The notes under the pieces were generated by a model that saw only the letters and a list, made by a program, of their open reading frames with translations, did not search any database and was not told the origin of the DNA. A program made the position numbers and the translations under genes. A stretch of 64,000 bases of DNA from Carboxylicivirga sediminis (lineage in GTDB: Bacteria > Bacteroidota > Bacteroidia > Bacteroidales > Marinilabiliaceae). The DNA lies in contig NZ_JAGTAR010000016.1 of assembly GCF_018156225.1 (NCBI RefSeq), forward strand, positions 62,001 to 126,000, read 5' to 3'. Below are positions 21,901 to 31,788 of the stretch, in pieces (the stretch's first letter is position 1; each line of letters begins with the position of its first letter).

Positions 21901-23690
21901 CCACCATTATTGCTATGATGCCTTTGGCAATGGGCAAATCTGAATACGTGGGCATACTGGGCGCTCCTTTTGCCATTACCGTGGTTGGAGGCTTAAGCTT
22001 TAGTACCTTGCTGACACTGGTGTTTATGCCCACTTTTGCATTTGGTCTGGATAGTGCATTAAACTGGTTACGAAGTTTGAACTGGTGGCTGAAGGGGCTT
22101 ATCTATGCAACCTGGACAGCAGCATTGGCTTTAGTGTATTTCTTCTCCGATGCATCATTTGCGTGGCAGTTACTATACGGTGTGTTGATTATCACTGGGG
22201 TGCCAAGCATTGTGTACTTTGTTAAATCATCGCTACGCATGGCCAATGCCAATTTAGTGGCTGAGCATGCCGATGTGAATATAACGATTCGTAACCTGGT
22301 AAAAGTTTACGACCGGGATACGCGTTTTGTACGCGAGTTTAAAGCCAGAAATAGCAAGCTAAGCGAGCAATTGTTATTAAAGAAAATGACAGCTTCGTTA
22401 TTATGGAAGCAACTCATCTGGCAGTTGCCTGTTGTCGGATTTATGGTGTATTTTACCTGGTGGTATCTCGATTCTGCACTTTGGGGTACATTGTTTACTG
22501 TTATTAACTATTTTGTCTTCATCTCTATATACAACAGTATTGCATTGTATTGGAGAAATAAGACTGATGTATTATTGACTCACAAATGGGATAAGCGTGT
22601 TTTAAAACTTCTCAAATACATTTACCCTATTGTTGGAGTAGCACTGTTAGTATACCGATGGGATGCAATGGCTCTGGCGATTATACTGGGTGCACTTTGG
22701 TATTTACTCCTGATGCTGATAGCCTCTGGGAATAAGCTGAAGGCAGATAGGATAAATATAGAGCGGGTAACGGGGCGATTTGCAGGATGGCGACGTACCT
22801 ACTATCGAATGATAAGAAGTATTCCGCTGATTGGTAAGGAAAAAGTGCCATTTAAGGCACTTAAAGGGATTTCTCTGGAGTTTAAAACCGGCATGATAGG
22901 TTTGCTGGGACCCAATGGAGCAGGTAAAACAACCCTGATGCGTATTATCTGTGGTGTGTTGGAGCAAAGTTATGGTAAAGTCTATATCAATGGTTTTGAT
23001 ACCGCAGAACACCGCGAAGAGTTGCAAGGAATAATCGGTTATTTACCACAGGAGTTTGGAACCTATGAAAATATGACTGCCTATGAGTTTCTCGATTACC
23101 AGGCAATTGTTAGGGGTATAACCGAAGAAAATGTTCGTATAGAGCGTTTGCAGTATGTGTTGCAATCAGTACATATGTGGGAGCGTAAGGATGATAAAAT
23201 TGGTGCTTTTTCTGGTGGTATGAAACAGCGCATTGGTATCGCCATGATTCTACTGCATTTGCCAAAAATACTGGTTGTGGATGAGCCAACTGCTGGTCTA
23301 GATCCACGTGAACGTATTCGTTTCCGAAATTTGCTGGTTGAATTGAGCCGTGAACGAATTGTGCTGTTCTCCACACATATTATTGAAGATATTTCCAGTT
23401 CATGTAATCAGGTAGCTGTGATGAGTAAGGGAGAACTGCGTTACTGGGGCGAACCTGGTGAGATGGTCAAGATTGCACATAACCGGGTATGGCAATTTGA
23501 TATCAAAGCAGAAGCATTTGATGAGATAAACCAACAGTTCCTGATTGTGCACCACATGCGTGATGGAGCGAACATAAGAGTACGTTGCATCGCCAATGAA
23601 CAGCCGGTTGAGGATGCCATAAGCGTGGGAGCCGTACTTGAGGATGCCTATATCTGGTTATTAAAAAACAAGAGCGAAAACAATGAGTAA
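18957..23690 (+). CDS. RND efflux permease fused to an ABC ATPase
   Basis: One uninterrupted frame of 1577 residues. Residues 1 to about 1035 are a full RND pump with helix 4 motif GMLLDNSVVVMEN (Asp398) and a Gly-rich patch near 645-655. Two more hydrophobic helices follow. At 1108-1118 comes NITIRNLVKVY, the usual first strand of an ABC ATPase, then about 175 residues with four hydrophobic helices, then the rest of the ATPase from 1297: Walker A GPNGAGKTT at 1318-1326, signature SGGMKQR starting at 1419, Walker B Asp1442-Glu1443 and His1474. All ATPase residues are present. All helix counts are even, so every ATPase part can be cytosolic. A TTG at 18948 is possible, but the ATG at 18957 fits RND N-termini better. 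It overlaps the next permease gene by 8 bases. Confidence 0.93.
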   Translation: MRELINRKVLVSMLFIALTMLGVISYRQLSFELIPNTEYPMLFVQVGATTELDPKHMEQEGVIPIEGIIGTLEGIEKIETRVGPQRAMIFVYLTRNADVKYSYLKLVEKIEGAANVLPENMMAQVFKADVEQMNSQFMTVQVRGEGGVDRVRNVVEQDILPKLESIDGISSIQVSGGRQKSVEIIFQQDVLDSYGLTTGRIRQLITSGQNEKVFAGKVVKGQMKYYVTAEADYNHISDIENIVVKSEGPVLLKDVAQINFSVKEEDSYSRVNGLESVSLAIAKDAQVNMIELSDNTLKQIEQINKEYQEKGIELVVVTNQAETMESNLDSIIELAFVGGILAIFILWIFLNNIPLVGMVMLSVPLSVYGAFNFFFAADISINMLTLVGLALAIGMLLDNSVVVMENIYRVASGGGGDSTSSVVTGTKEVWRSVTAATLTTVSVFLPFVFSEQMLFREIAKHISVSIISTLMVSLLVALILIPMLTHLFLSGIIKYRIEALEKLDLHNKLVQYYILLLKATLRKPAATIMGVLLVFFVVLIVSIGLSITTRQEAETTEFNINVEMPSGSMLSNTDQVVREIESRLESLEEKKDVVCQVYEDEAAVSVILQDDYKRIARRSIPEIKADIQNRISEIEGGEISLSQSATAAMGGGGGFGSNPGLDMMGFLGLGEQEEKVVIKGEDYDQMLLVANDVKYWLENEIDNLQRARVSSANKRPEIHLGMDAYLMGLLNIAPSNVVSELFTFRSEVSSGGQLKVNNEVYDIIMKTVDNDLPDETPPKTMDDLQKLNVTNNAGAIVPLRDFSEINYASGRTEILRVNQEKQIEVTYQFSDEVNASKTLLEDARAQVDELVASIPVSSKVSLKVIHEEDTFAEFKFLGLIGLLLVFMILASVFESLTAPVVMLFSVPLAAIGSLLALVLTGNSLLNTHTFIGFLILLGVVVNNGILLIDYSRQLRRQGYNHARALMQAGISRIRPIAITAITTIIAMMPLAMGKSEYVGILGAPFAITVVGGLSFSTLLTLVFMPTFAFGLDSALNWLRSLNWWLKGLIYATWTAALALVYFFSDASFAWQLLYGVLIITGVPSIVYFVKSSLRMANANLVAEHADVNITIRNLVKVYDRDTRFVREFKARNSKLSEQLLLKKMTASLLWKQLIWQLPVVGFMVYFTWWYLDSALWGTLFTVINYFVFISIYNSIALYWRNKTDVLLTHKWDKRVLKLLKYIYPIVGVALLVYRWDAMALAIILGALWYLLLMLIASGNKLKADRINIERVTGRFAGWRRTYYRMIRSIPLIGKEKVPFKALKGISLEFKTGMIGLLGPNGAGKTTLMRIICGVLEQSYGKVYINGFDTAEHREELQGIIGYLPQEFGTYENMTAYEFLDYQAIVRGITEENVRIERLQYVLQSVHMWERKDDKIGAFSGGMKQRIGIAMILLHLPKILVVDEPTAGLDPRERIRFRNLLVELSRERIVLFSTHIIEDISSSCNQVAVMSKGELRYWGEPGEMVKIAHNRVWQFDIKAEAFDEINQQFLIVHHMRDGANIRVRCIANEQPVEDAISVGAVLEDAYIWLLKNKSENNE

Positions 23691-24408
23691 AATAAATCTA
23701 TTACATCCATCAGGCATCAGTTTGCTACTAAAGTTTGTCAGGTATAACCTTAAAATTGTATTCGGCAATAAGTTTGTCTACTTTCTGGGTGCTGCACTGA
23801 TTTTTTATCTGCTGATCACGTCCATCAGTTTATTTGCGGCCGATTCAGTAAGTGTGCATGGTGTCTATTTCCAATTAATGTTTCCGGCATTTTTGTTGAT
23901 CTTCTTTCCCACAACGTATGGAATTCAAAATGATGAAGATGCCCGCATCCTTGAAATACTATTTGGTATTCCTAATTATCGCTATAAAATATGGCTCGTG
24001 AGGCTGTGTATGGCCTTCTTTATGGTGTTTTGGTTTATCTTCTTAATGGCTAACCTGAGTAGTGTGCTACTCATTAATGTACCGGTATGGGAAATGACTA
24101 TGCGATTAATGGTGCCGGTTGGTTTGTTTGGTATGCTAGGTTTCTTTTTCAGCACAGTGGTGAAAAATGGTAATGGTACGGCTGTAATTGTAGTGATTTT
24201 AGGCCTGCTTGTTTGGTTTTTGAGTGCATTTCTGGAGTCAAGCCCATGGAATGTATTTTTAAACCCTTTTGAGTTGCCATCGGGTATGAGTGAGACCGTA
24301 TGGGAGAGTGTGGTGGAGAAACATGTTAGGACATGGCTTATAGTGGCTCTTGTATCTGCCTTATGGGGGCTCCTTAACCTCCAGCGAAGAGAAAAGTTCA
24401 TCAAATAA
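23683..24408 (+). CDS. ABC-2-type transporter permease
   Basis: A 241-residue integral membrane protein with six hydrophobic segments, the usual size of a half-transporter permease of the ABC-2 type. Its start overlaps the end of the RND-ABC fusion gene by 8 bases, so the two are translationally coupled and it is the natural partner of the fused ATPase domain. The NDEDARILEILFGIP stretch after the second helix pair resembles the cytosolic coupling-helix region of such permeases. It has no soluble extension, unlike the permease at the start of the locus. Last gene of the operon, followed by a strong terminator. Confidence 0.85.
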   Translation: MSKINLLHPSGISLLLKFVRYNLKIVFGNKFVYFLGAALIFYLLITSISLFAADSVSVHGVYFQLMFPAFLLIFFPTTYGIQNDEDARILEILFGIPNYRYKIWLVRLCMAFFMVFWFIFLMANLSSVLLINVPVWEMTMRLMVPVGLFGMLGFFFSTVVKNGNGTAVIVVILGLLVWFLSAFLESSPWNVFLNPFELPSGMSETVWESVVEKHVRTWLIVALVSALWGLLNLQRREKFIK

Positions 24409-24416
24409 TTGCACGT

Positions 24417-24443
24417 AAAAAAAGCGCCAAATGGCGCTTTTTT
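24417..24443. terminator. Bidirectional terminator
   Basis: AAGCGCC-AAAT-GGCGCTT stem with A-run before and T-run after, placed between two converging genes. It ends the export operon on the plus strand and the small gene at 24464 on the minus strand. Confidence 0.85.
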
Positions 24444-24463
24444 CTATAGAGAATAAGATTGCA

Positions 24464-24733
24464 CTAACTCTGAACTTGCGGCTTCTTGCCTTTAAGAATT
24501 TCGCGGGCCATTTCCAGGATTGTCGTATCATCTAGTTCCACAATACCGCCATCGGGGCCTTGCTCAAGATGTATCCCTACACTTTTACCTCGATCGTAGT
24601 TGGCACCGCCAAAGTAATTTCTTACTGTTTCTACGTCGAGGTTCAACTCTTCTGCAATTGTGTGAATGCTTCCATCAGGCAGACTATCTTTAATCTTCCT
24701 GAGTTGATTAAATGTGATTGTTGTTGTACTCAT
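24464..24733 (-). CDS. Small HTH-like protein of unknown function
   Basis: An 89-residue protein. Residues 20-45 (SIHTIAEELNLDVETVRNYF) look like a helix-turn-helix of the kind that reads DNA, followed by a Gly-rich loop (FGGANYDRGKSVG) and an acidic segment. The pattern resembles small conserved proteins of Bacteroidota annotated as DNA-binding; the function is not known. No upstream partner on the same strand. It could be a regulator of unlinked genes; its closeness to the export locus does not prove a link. Confidence 0.6.
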   Translation of the reverse strand: MSTTTITFNQLRKIKDSLPDGSIHTIAEELNLDVETVRNYFGGANYDRGKSVGIHLEQGPDGGIVELDDTTILEMAREILKGKKPQVQS

Positions 24734-24966
24734 ATTGAAAAGGTTTAATAGTAAATATAAGTCTGTCTTAAAATTAAAAAAAATAATGGAAAATTAAAAT
24801 TTGCTTGACGCTAATTACATCTGCAAACATTCAGAAATGAATTTTTAGTAGATGAATCTGAATTTAAAATAAATGGAGCAGGCAAGTAGTATGTATTACA
24901 TATCCATTATTGGCACTAGTGTAGAAAAAGTATTATTTTAAAGCATTCTAAATAAAATATTTTGCT

Positions 24967-25401
24967 ATGGCAACAATTAATCCTTACATCAATTTCAACG
25001 GAAGCTGTGAAGACGCTTTCAATTTTTATCGAAACGTATTTGGTGGCGATTTCGAATATGTGGGACGATACAAAGATATGCCCTCAGAAGAACCCATATC
25101 CGAAGCGGATGCCAATAAAATAATGCATATCTCATTGCGAATTAGTAACGAAACTGTATTGATGGGCAGTGATACACATGAAGCCTTTGGGCCACCATGC
25201 GTGGCGGGCACTAATATCTCCATCTCTGTTAATACAGATTCAGAAAAGGAAGCTGAAAACATATTTAATGGCTTATCAACAGATGGGCAAATAATTATGC
25301 CGCTTGGCAAAACCTTTTGGGGCTCCTACTTTGGCATGTTTACCGATAAGTTTGGTATTAACTGGATGGTGAGCTACGATTACGAGCAGGAAGGATCATG
25401 A
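24967..25401 (+). CDS. VOC / PhnB-like glyoxalase-fold protein
   Basis: A 144-residue protein with the two beta-alpha-beta-beta-beta repeats of the vicinal oxygen chelate fold. It starts with TINPYINFNGSCEDAFNFY, typical of the PhnB branch, and ends with KFGINWMVSYD. Members bind a metal or small molecule, but most PhnB-like proteins have no known reaction, and the name does not mean a role in phosphonate use. It stands alone between the export locus and a helicase gene. Confidence 0.85.
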   Translation: MATINPYINFNGSCEDAFNFYRNVFGGDFEYVGRYKDMPSEEPISEADANKIMHISLRISNETVLMGSDTHEAFGPPCVAGTNISISVNTDSEKEAENIFNGLSTDGQIIMPLGKTFWGSYFGMFTDKFGINWMVSYDYEQEGS

Positions 25402-25499
25402 GGCTACATGGCTCATCAACTGGAGCGAGTTTTAATGCCGTTTTTGCGATAAAGCCTTAGCTTTTGCAAAGTAAATATTAGTTTTCCCAATAAACACAT

Positions 25500-25507
25500 T
25501 ACTTTTG
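25500..25507 (+). promoter_or_regulatory. Bacteroidota -7 promoter box before the helicase gene
   Basis: TACTTTTG matches the Bacteroidota consensus TAnnTTTG. It ends 22 bases before the TTG start codon at 25530, supporting that start. No good TTTG is seen at -33. Confidence 0.45.
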
Positions 25508-25529
25508 CAGAAATTAAATTTTTGACGTT

Positions 25530-26861
25530 TTGAAGTTTACGGAATTAAATATTAATAAAGTGCTGATTAATGCACTGGAAGATATCGGATTAGAAGAAGC
25601 GACACCGATACAGGAGCATGCATTTCCTGTAATCATGTCTGGCAGAGATGTGGTTGGAATTGCCCAAACGGGTACTGGGAAAACCTTTGCTTATATCTTG
25701 CCGATATTACGTCAGTTGAAGTTTTCTCAGCAACGCCATCCGCGAATCCTGGTGCTGGTGCCAACGCGGGAACTGGTTGAGCAGGTAGCAGGTGAGTTTC
25801 GTAAATTGACAGAATACATGAGCGTTCGTATTGGTGGTGTTTATGGTGGTACCAATATTAATACTCAGAAAGAGCTGGTGTATGAAGGTTTGGATGTGTT
25901 GGTGGCTACGCCTGGCAGGTTAATCGATTTATGCCTGACTGGCGTGTTACGTTTGAAGAATATCCAGAAACTGGTGATTGATGAAGTGGATGAAATGCTC
26001 AACCTGGGTTTTAGGGCTCAGCTGGAGCAGATACAGGAGCTTTTGCCAGATAAGCGTCAGAATCTGATGTTTTCGGCTACCGTAACGGAAGATGTGGAGC
26101 AGCTAATTAAGCAATGGTTCTACGATCCGGTAAGAGTTGAAGTAGCAGTTACCGGTACACCCTTAGAGAAGATATTTCAATCGGGCTATATCGTTCCAAA
26201 TTTCTATACGAAACTGAATTTGCTTAAGCATCTTCTATCCACCGATGAGTCGATGGATAAGGTACTGGTGTTTGTGCAAAGCAAAAGTCTGGCTGACTTA
26301 CTATTTGATGAGTTGGAGAAAGATTTTCCGGAACAGATTGGGGTGATTCACTCCAATAAATCTCAGAATTTCCGTTTCAGGATGGTAGAAGAATTCCTGG
26401 AAGGTCAGAGGCGGATATTGTTGGCCACCGACCTTATTGCCAGGGGTATGGATATTAACCAGGTGAGCCACGTTATTAACTATGATTTACCAGAAACAGC
26501 AGAATCTTATATTCACCGCATAGGTCGTACAGGCCGTGCCGATACCGACGGTATTGCCATTGCCTTTGTGGAAGAAAAGGATGAAAATATTTGGGCATCT
26601 ATCCAAAAACTGATGAAAAAGCAAGTGCAGCTGGAGCCTGTACCAGCTGATGTAAAAGTCAGTGAAAAGCTATTGGAATCGGAGAAGGAGGTATTACCTG
26701 GCATGATGGTGAACAAAGCACCTAAACCAATAAGTCAAAGGGGTGCTGCTTTTCATGAAAAGAAAGATAAGAATAAAAAGACTAACCAAGGAGGTTCGTA
26801 TCGGCGGAAGCTAGCCGCCAAATATAAGAAACCTAAAACAAGAGGACAGAAACGAAAGTAA
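25530..26861 (+). CDS. DEAD-box RNA helicase
   Basis: A 443-residue ATP-dependent RNA helicase of the RhlE/CsdA group. Motif I is AQTGTGKT at 45-52, motif II reads DEVD at 151-154 in place of DEAD, motif III is SAT at 182-184, and motif VI is HRIGRTGR near 330. The C-terminus is a basic tail rich in Lys, suited to RNA binding. The start is TTG: no in-frame ATG lies upstream and the product MKFTELNI begins exactly as expected for the family. Such helicases help ribosome assembly and RNA decay, notably in the cold. Confidence 0.93.
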   Translation: MKFTELNINKVLINALEDIGLEEATPIQEHAFPVIMSGRDVVGIAQTGTGKTFAYILPILRQLKFSQQRHPRILVLVPTRELVEQVAGEFRKLTEYMSVRIGGVYGGTNINTQKELVYEGLDVLVATPGRLIDLCLTGVLRLKNIQKLVIDEVDEMLNLGFRAQLEQIQELLPDKRQNLMFSATVTEDVEQLIKQWFYDPVRVEVAVTGTPLEKIFQSGYIVPNFYTKLNLLKHLLSTDESMDKVLVFVQSKSLADLLFDELEKDFPEQIGVIHSNKSQNFRFRMVEEFLEGQRRILLATDLIARGMDINQVSHVINYDLPETAESYIHRIGRTGRADTDGIAIAFVEEKDENIWASIQKLMKKQVQLEPVPADVKVSEKLLESEKEVLPGMMVNKAPKPISQRGAAFHEKKDKNKKTNQGGSYRRKLAAKYKKPKTRGQKRK

Positions 26862-26892
26862 TTACTATCTTAACTCAGCTATTTCTTTTGCA

Positions 26893-27879
26893 ATGAAAAA
26901 ACATCGTGTCCTATTTCTTATTAATCCCATATCGGGTATTGGTAAACAGCGAACAGTAGAGAAAGCTGTTGGAGATGAGATTGACCATGAAAAGATTGAG
27001 TTTGATATTGCTTATACTGAATATGCCGGCCATGCACGTGAACTAGCCAGGAATGCAGTGGGTAAGTACGATGTGGTGGTGGCTGTAGGCGGAGATGGAA
27101 CAGTCAATGAAGTAGGATCATCATTGATTAATACCACCACAGCTTTGGCCATAATCCCAACAGGCTCGGGCAACGGACTGGCTCGTTATCTGGATATTCC
27201 TTTACGCGTTAACAGGGCTTTGCAGGTTATCAACCATTTGGTAAAAAAGGATATCGATACGCTTCGGGTGAATGAGCAGGTATCATTAAATGTGGCGGGT
27301 ATTGGCTTTGACGGACATATCAGTCATCAGTTTGCCAAAGAGAAGAATAGAGGGCCGGCAGGTTATGTAAAGCTCATTACAAAGGAATATGCTAAGTATA
27401 AATCTTCGGTATATCGTATTTCTATCGATAACAAGACCTACGAACTGCCCGCCTTCATGCTTACTTTTGCCAACTCATCGCAGTGGGGAAACAACATTCA
27501 TATTGCTCCTCAGGCAAAAATTGATGATGGATTAATTGATGTATGTATTATTAAGGAGTTTCCAATCTACGATGGGCCATCCTTGTTAATTAGTATCTTG
27601 GATCAGAGTGTTGATCAGCGAAGGTATGATGTTGTAACCAGGGCTAAGCATATTACCATTGAAAGTGATGAAAAGTTAGTAGGACATTTGGATGGAGAGC
27701 CGGTAGAGTTGGGGCACAGGGCCGAAATTAGAATTCATCCTTTATCACTCCGGGTCATTATTCCTCCTAAAGATTTCAGGAAAAACCTGCTGGATCCACT
27801 TATGGAATTAAAGGAGTTTTTACCGCCGATACCACAGCTGCCTAATTTGCCTAAAGGCTTCAGGCAGATTAAGAAGTAA
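26893..27879 (+). CDS. Diacylglycerol kinase-family lipid kinase
   Basis: A 328-residue protein of the DAGK catalytic family (YegS/BmrU type). The nucleotide loop GGDGTVNEV begins at residue 66 and PTGSGNGLARYL at 89-100, followed by the beta-sandwich domain ending near 300. It phosphorylates a lipid, such as diacylglycerol or a sphingoid lipid, using ATP; members of this phylum make sphingolipids, so either is possible. It lies 31 bases after the helicase gene and may be cotranscribed. Confidence 0.9.
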   Translation: MKKHRVLFLINPISGIGKQRTVEKAVGDEIDHEKIEFDIAYTEYAGHARELARNAVGKYDVVVAVGGDGTVNEVGSSLINTTTALAIIPTGSGNGLARYLDIPLRVNRALQVINHLVKKDIDTLRVNEQVSLNVAGIGFDGHISHQFAKEKNRGPAGYVKLITKEYAKYKSSVYRISIDNKTYELPAFMLTFANSSQWGNNIHIAPQAKIDDGLIDVCIIKEFPIYDGPSLLISILDQSVDQRRYDVVTRAKHITIESDEKLVGHLDGEPVELGHRAEIRIHPLSLRVIIPPKDFRKNLLDPLMELKEFLPPIPQLPNLPKGFRQIKK

Positions 27880-27908
27880 GTGTTATTTGTAAAGTCATTT
27901 TAGGATAC

Positions 27909-27942
27909 AAAAAAGCCGTTCTAACATCAGAACGGCTTTTTA
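27909..27942. terminator. Bidirectional terminator
   Basis: AAAAGCCGTTCT and AGAACGGCTTTT arms (12 bp each) around a 6-base loop, with A- and T-runs. It lies between the converging lipid kinase and yidC genes. Confidence 0.9.
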
Positions 27943-27960
27943 ATTACATATGGTAACTAA

Positions 27961-29805
27961 TTATTTCTTTTTACCTTTTTTGCCTGCTTGCGCCTGTTGG
28001 CGTTGCATATCTTCTAAACGCTGCTGGAATTTCGACTTCTTAACTGGCTTCTTTTTGTTAGCGTTAAGTTTTGCTAATAAAGCCTCTTCGTCTACAAAAC
28101 GACGAATTAATAGCGTTTGACCAATGGTTATAAGGGTTGAGATAAAGTAATAGTAACTCAAACCTGATGCGTAGTTGTTAAAGAAGAACAGGAACATCAC
28201 CGGCATCATGTACATCATTCCTTTCATACCAGGCATTTGTTGACTGCTCTGTGTCATCTCCTGGTTAATCTTGGTATACACAATATTGGTAATGGCCATT
28301 AACAAACAGAAAAGACTCACATGATCACCATAGAACGGAATAGTAAATGGTAATTCAAAGATAGAGTCGTATGATGATAAATCCTGCGCCCAAAGGAAAG
28401 CTTCGCCACGCAGCTCAATAGAGGCGGGGAAAAACTGGAACATCGCAAACAGAATAGGCATTTGCAGCAACATTGGCAAGCAACCACCCATTGGGTTAAC
28501 ACCAGCTTTGCGATACAGTGCCATGGTAGCCTGTTGGCGCTCCATTGCTTTTTCCTTTGGTATCTTGTTGTTGATTTCCTCAATTTGTGGCTTTAGCACC
28601 TTCATCTTAGCCGTTGATACATACGATTTGTATGTAAGTGGGAAAAGAATCAATTTAATAAGGATAGTTAGCAACAGGATAATGATACCATAGTTGCTGA
28701 TAAAGCCCTCGAAGAAGTGGAATACCTCAATTACACCCAGGTTGATGTAGCGTAGAAATCCCCATCCTAAATAAACCAACTCGCGCAAGTCGTAAGCCTC
28801 ATCGTAGGGTTTCAGAGCTTTAAAATCATTTGGGCCGAAGTAGAAATGAAAATCAAGGTTATCATTACCTGTATAAGGTACATTTACCAAGGCACTGGCG
28901 TTCATAATTAAACGCTCATTTTTATCTTCTGGTGCTTCTGTAGCTACTTCTCCACTTACAAAATCATCCTTGGCAATAAATACCGATGAAAAGAACTGAT
29001 CTTTAAATGCTACCCACTGTACTTTTGTACTTAATTTTTCTGACTTAGAACTTGTGGCCACAATGTGATCAACATCTTCCTGAGCAAACTTGAAATAAAC
29101 ACCTGCTCGCTGACGCTCAAAGTCCGGTGCTTTTTCCTGAGCGTCCATTCGCATATTCCATTCAATGCCTAATGAGCCTGTGTTTGTAGACATGATGCTA
29201 CCCATATTGTTGGTGGTGATATTAAAATCAGCCATGTAGCTGTCATCAGGTAATGCATATGAAAATACCAGCTTTCCTTCCGCCGCGTTAATTACAAAAT
29301 CGGCTTTGTTGCCAGATGTTGAAGCCACATCAAAAAACAGGTCATTGGTGTGGAAGTTACGATTGCTATGTGTAAAGTAGAAGCCAAATTTATTCTGGTC
29401 GCCATTCATTAGTACCAAAGGCTGGCCATCATGCGTTTTATAGTCTTTTAGTTCAACCGAGTAGATGCGAGCACCTTTGGTTGAAATCTTCATCTTTACC
29501 AGATTGTTTTCTAAAGTCACAAACGATTGCTCACCCTCAGCTGCACTGGCAAATAAGCCGAAGCGATCTGATTTTTCCTGCGCAATTATTGAAGAATCCT
29601 TTTGAGCTTCCGCTTCCTGGGTTTGTTGAGCTTTAACTGCAGCAGTCTGAGCTTCGGCTTCGGATCTTAATTGCTCAACCATGGCAATTGAGTCTCTGCG
29701 TCGTTGCTGTTGTGCCAGCTGCTCCTCAGATGGCTTGTTAATCCACCAGAAGAAACCCAGAATAATCGTGATTAGTATAATTCCGGTTATCGAATTTCTA
29801 TCCAT
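27961..29805 (-). CDS. yidC: Membrane protein insertase YidC
   Basis: A 614-residue insertase of the Gram-negative type. It has an N-terminal membrane helix (ITGIILITIILGFFWW), a large periplasmic beta-supersandwich domain at about 80-340, and the conserved five-helix core with the insertase signature around MGGCLPMLLQMPI. The C-terminus is a Lys-rich tail that may touch the ribosome. It inserts inner membrane proteins alone or with SecYEG. It is the second gene after pyrG on the same strand, 22 bases apart, an arrangement common in this phylum. Confidence 0.97.
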   Translation of the reverse strand: MDRNSITGIILITIILGFFWWINKPSEEQLAQQQRRRDSIAMVEQLRSEAEAQTAAVKAQQTQEAEAQKDSSIIAQEKSDRFGLFASAAEGEQSFVTLENNLVKMKISTKGARIYSVELKDYKTHDGQPLVLMNGDQNKFGFYFTHSNRNFHTNDLFFDVASTSGNKADFVINAAEGKLVFSYALPDDSYMADFNITTNNMGSIMSTNTGSLGIEWNMRMDAQEKAPDFERQRAGVYFKFAQEDVDHIVATSSKSEKLSTKVQWVAFKDQFFSSVFIAKDDFVSGEVATEAPEDKNERLIMNASALVNVPYTGNDNLDFHFYFGPNDFKALKPYDEAYDLRELVYLGWGFLRYINLGVIEVFHFFEGFISNYGIIILLLTILIKLILFPLTYKSYVSTAKMKVLKPQIEEINNKIPKEKAMERQQATMALYRKAGVNPMGGCLPMLLQMPILFAMFQFFPASIELRGEAFLWAQDLSSYDSIFELPFTIPFYGDHVSLFCLLMAITNIVYTKINQEMTQSSQQMPGMKGMMYMMPVMFLFFFNNYASGLSYYYFISTLITIGQTLLIRRFVDEEALLAKLNANKKKPVKKSKFQQRLEDMQRQQAQAGKKGKKK

Positions 29806-29827
29806 TTTATTACTTTGTGTGTTAAGT

Positions 29828-31788
<1,961 letters not shown>

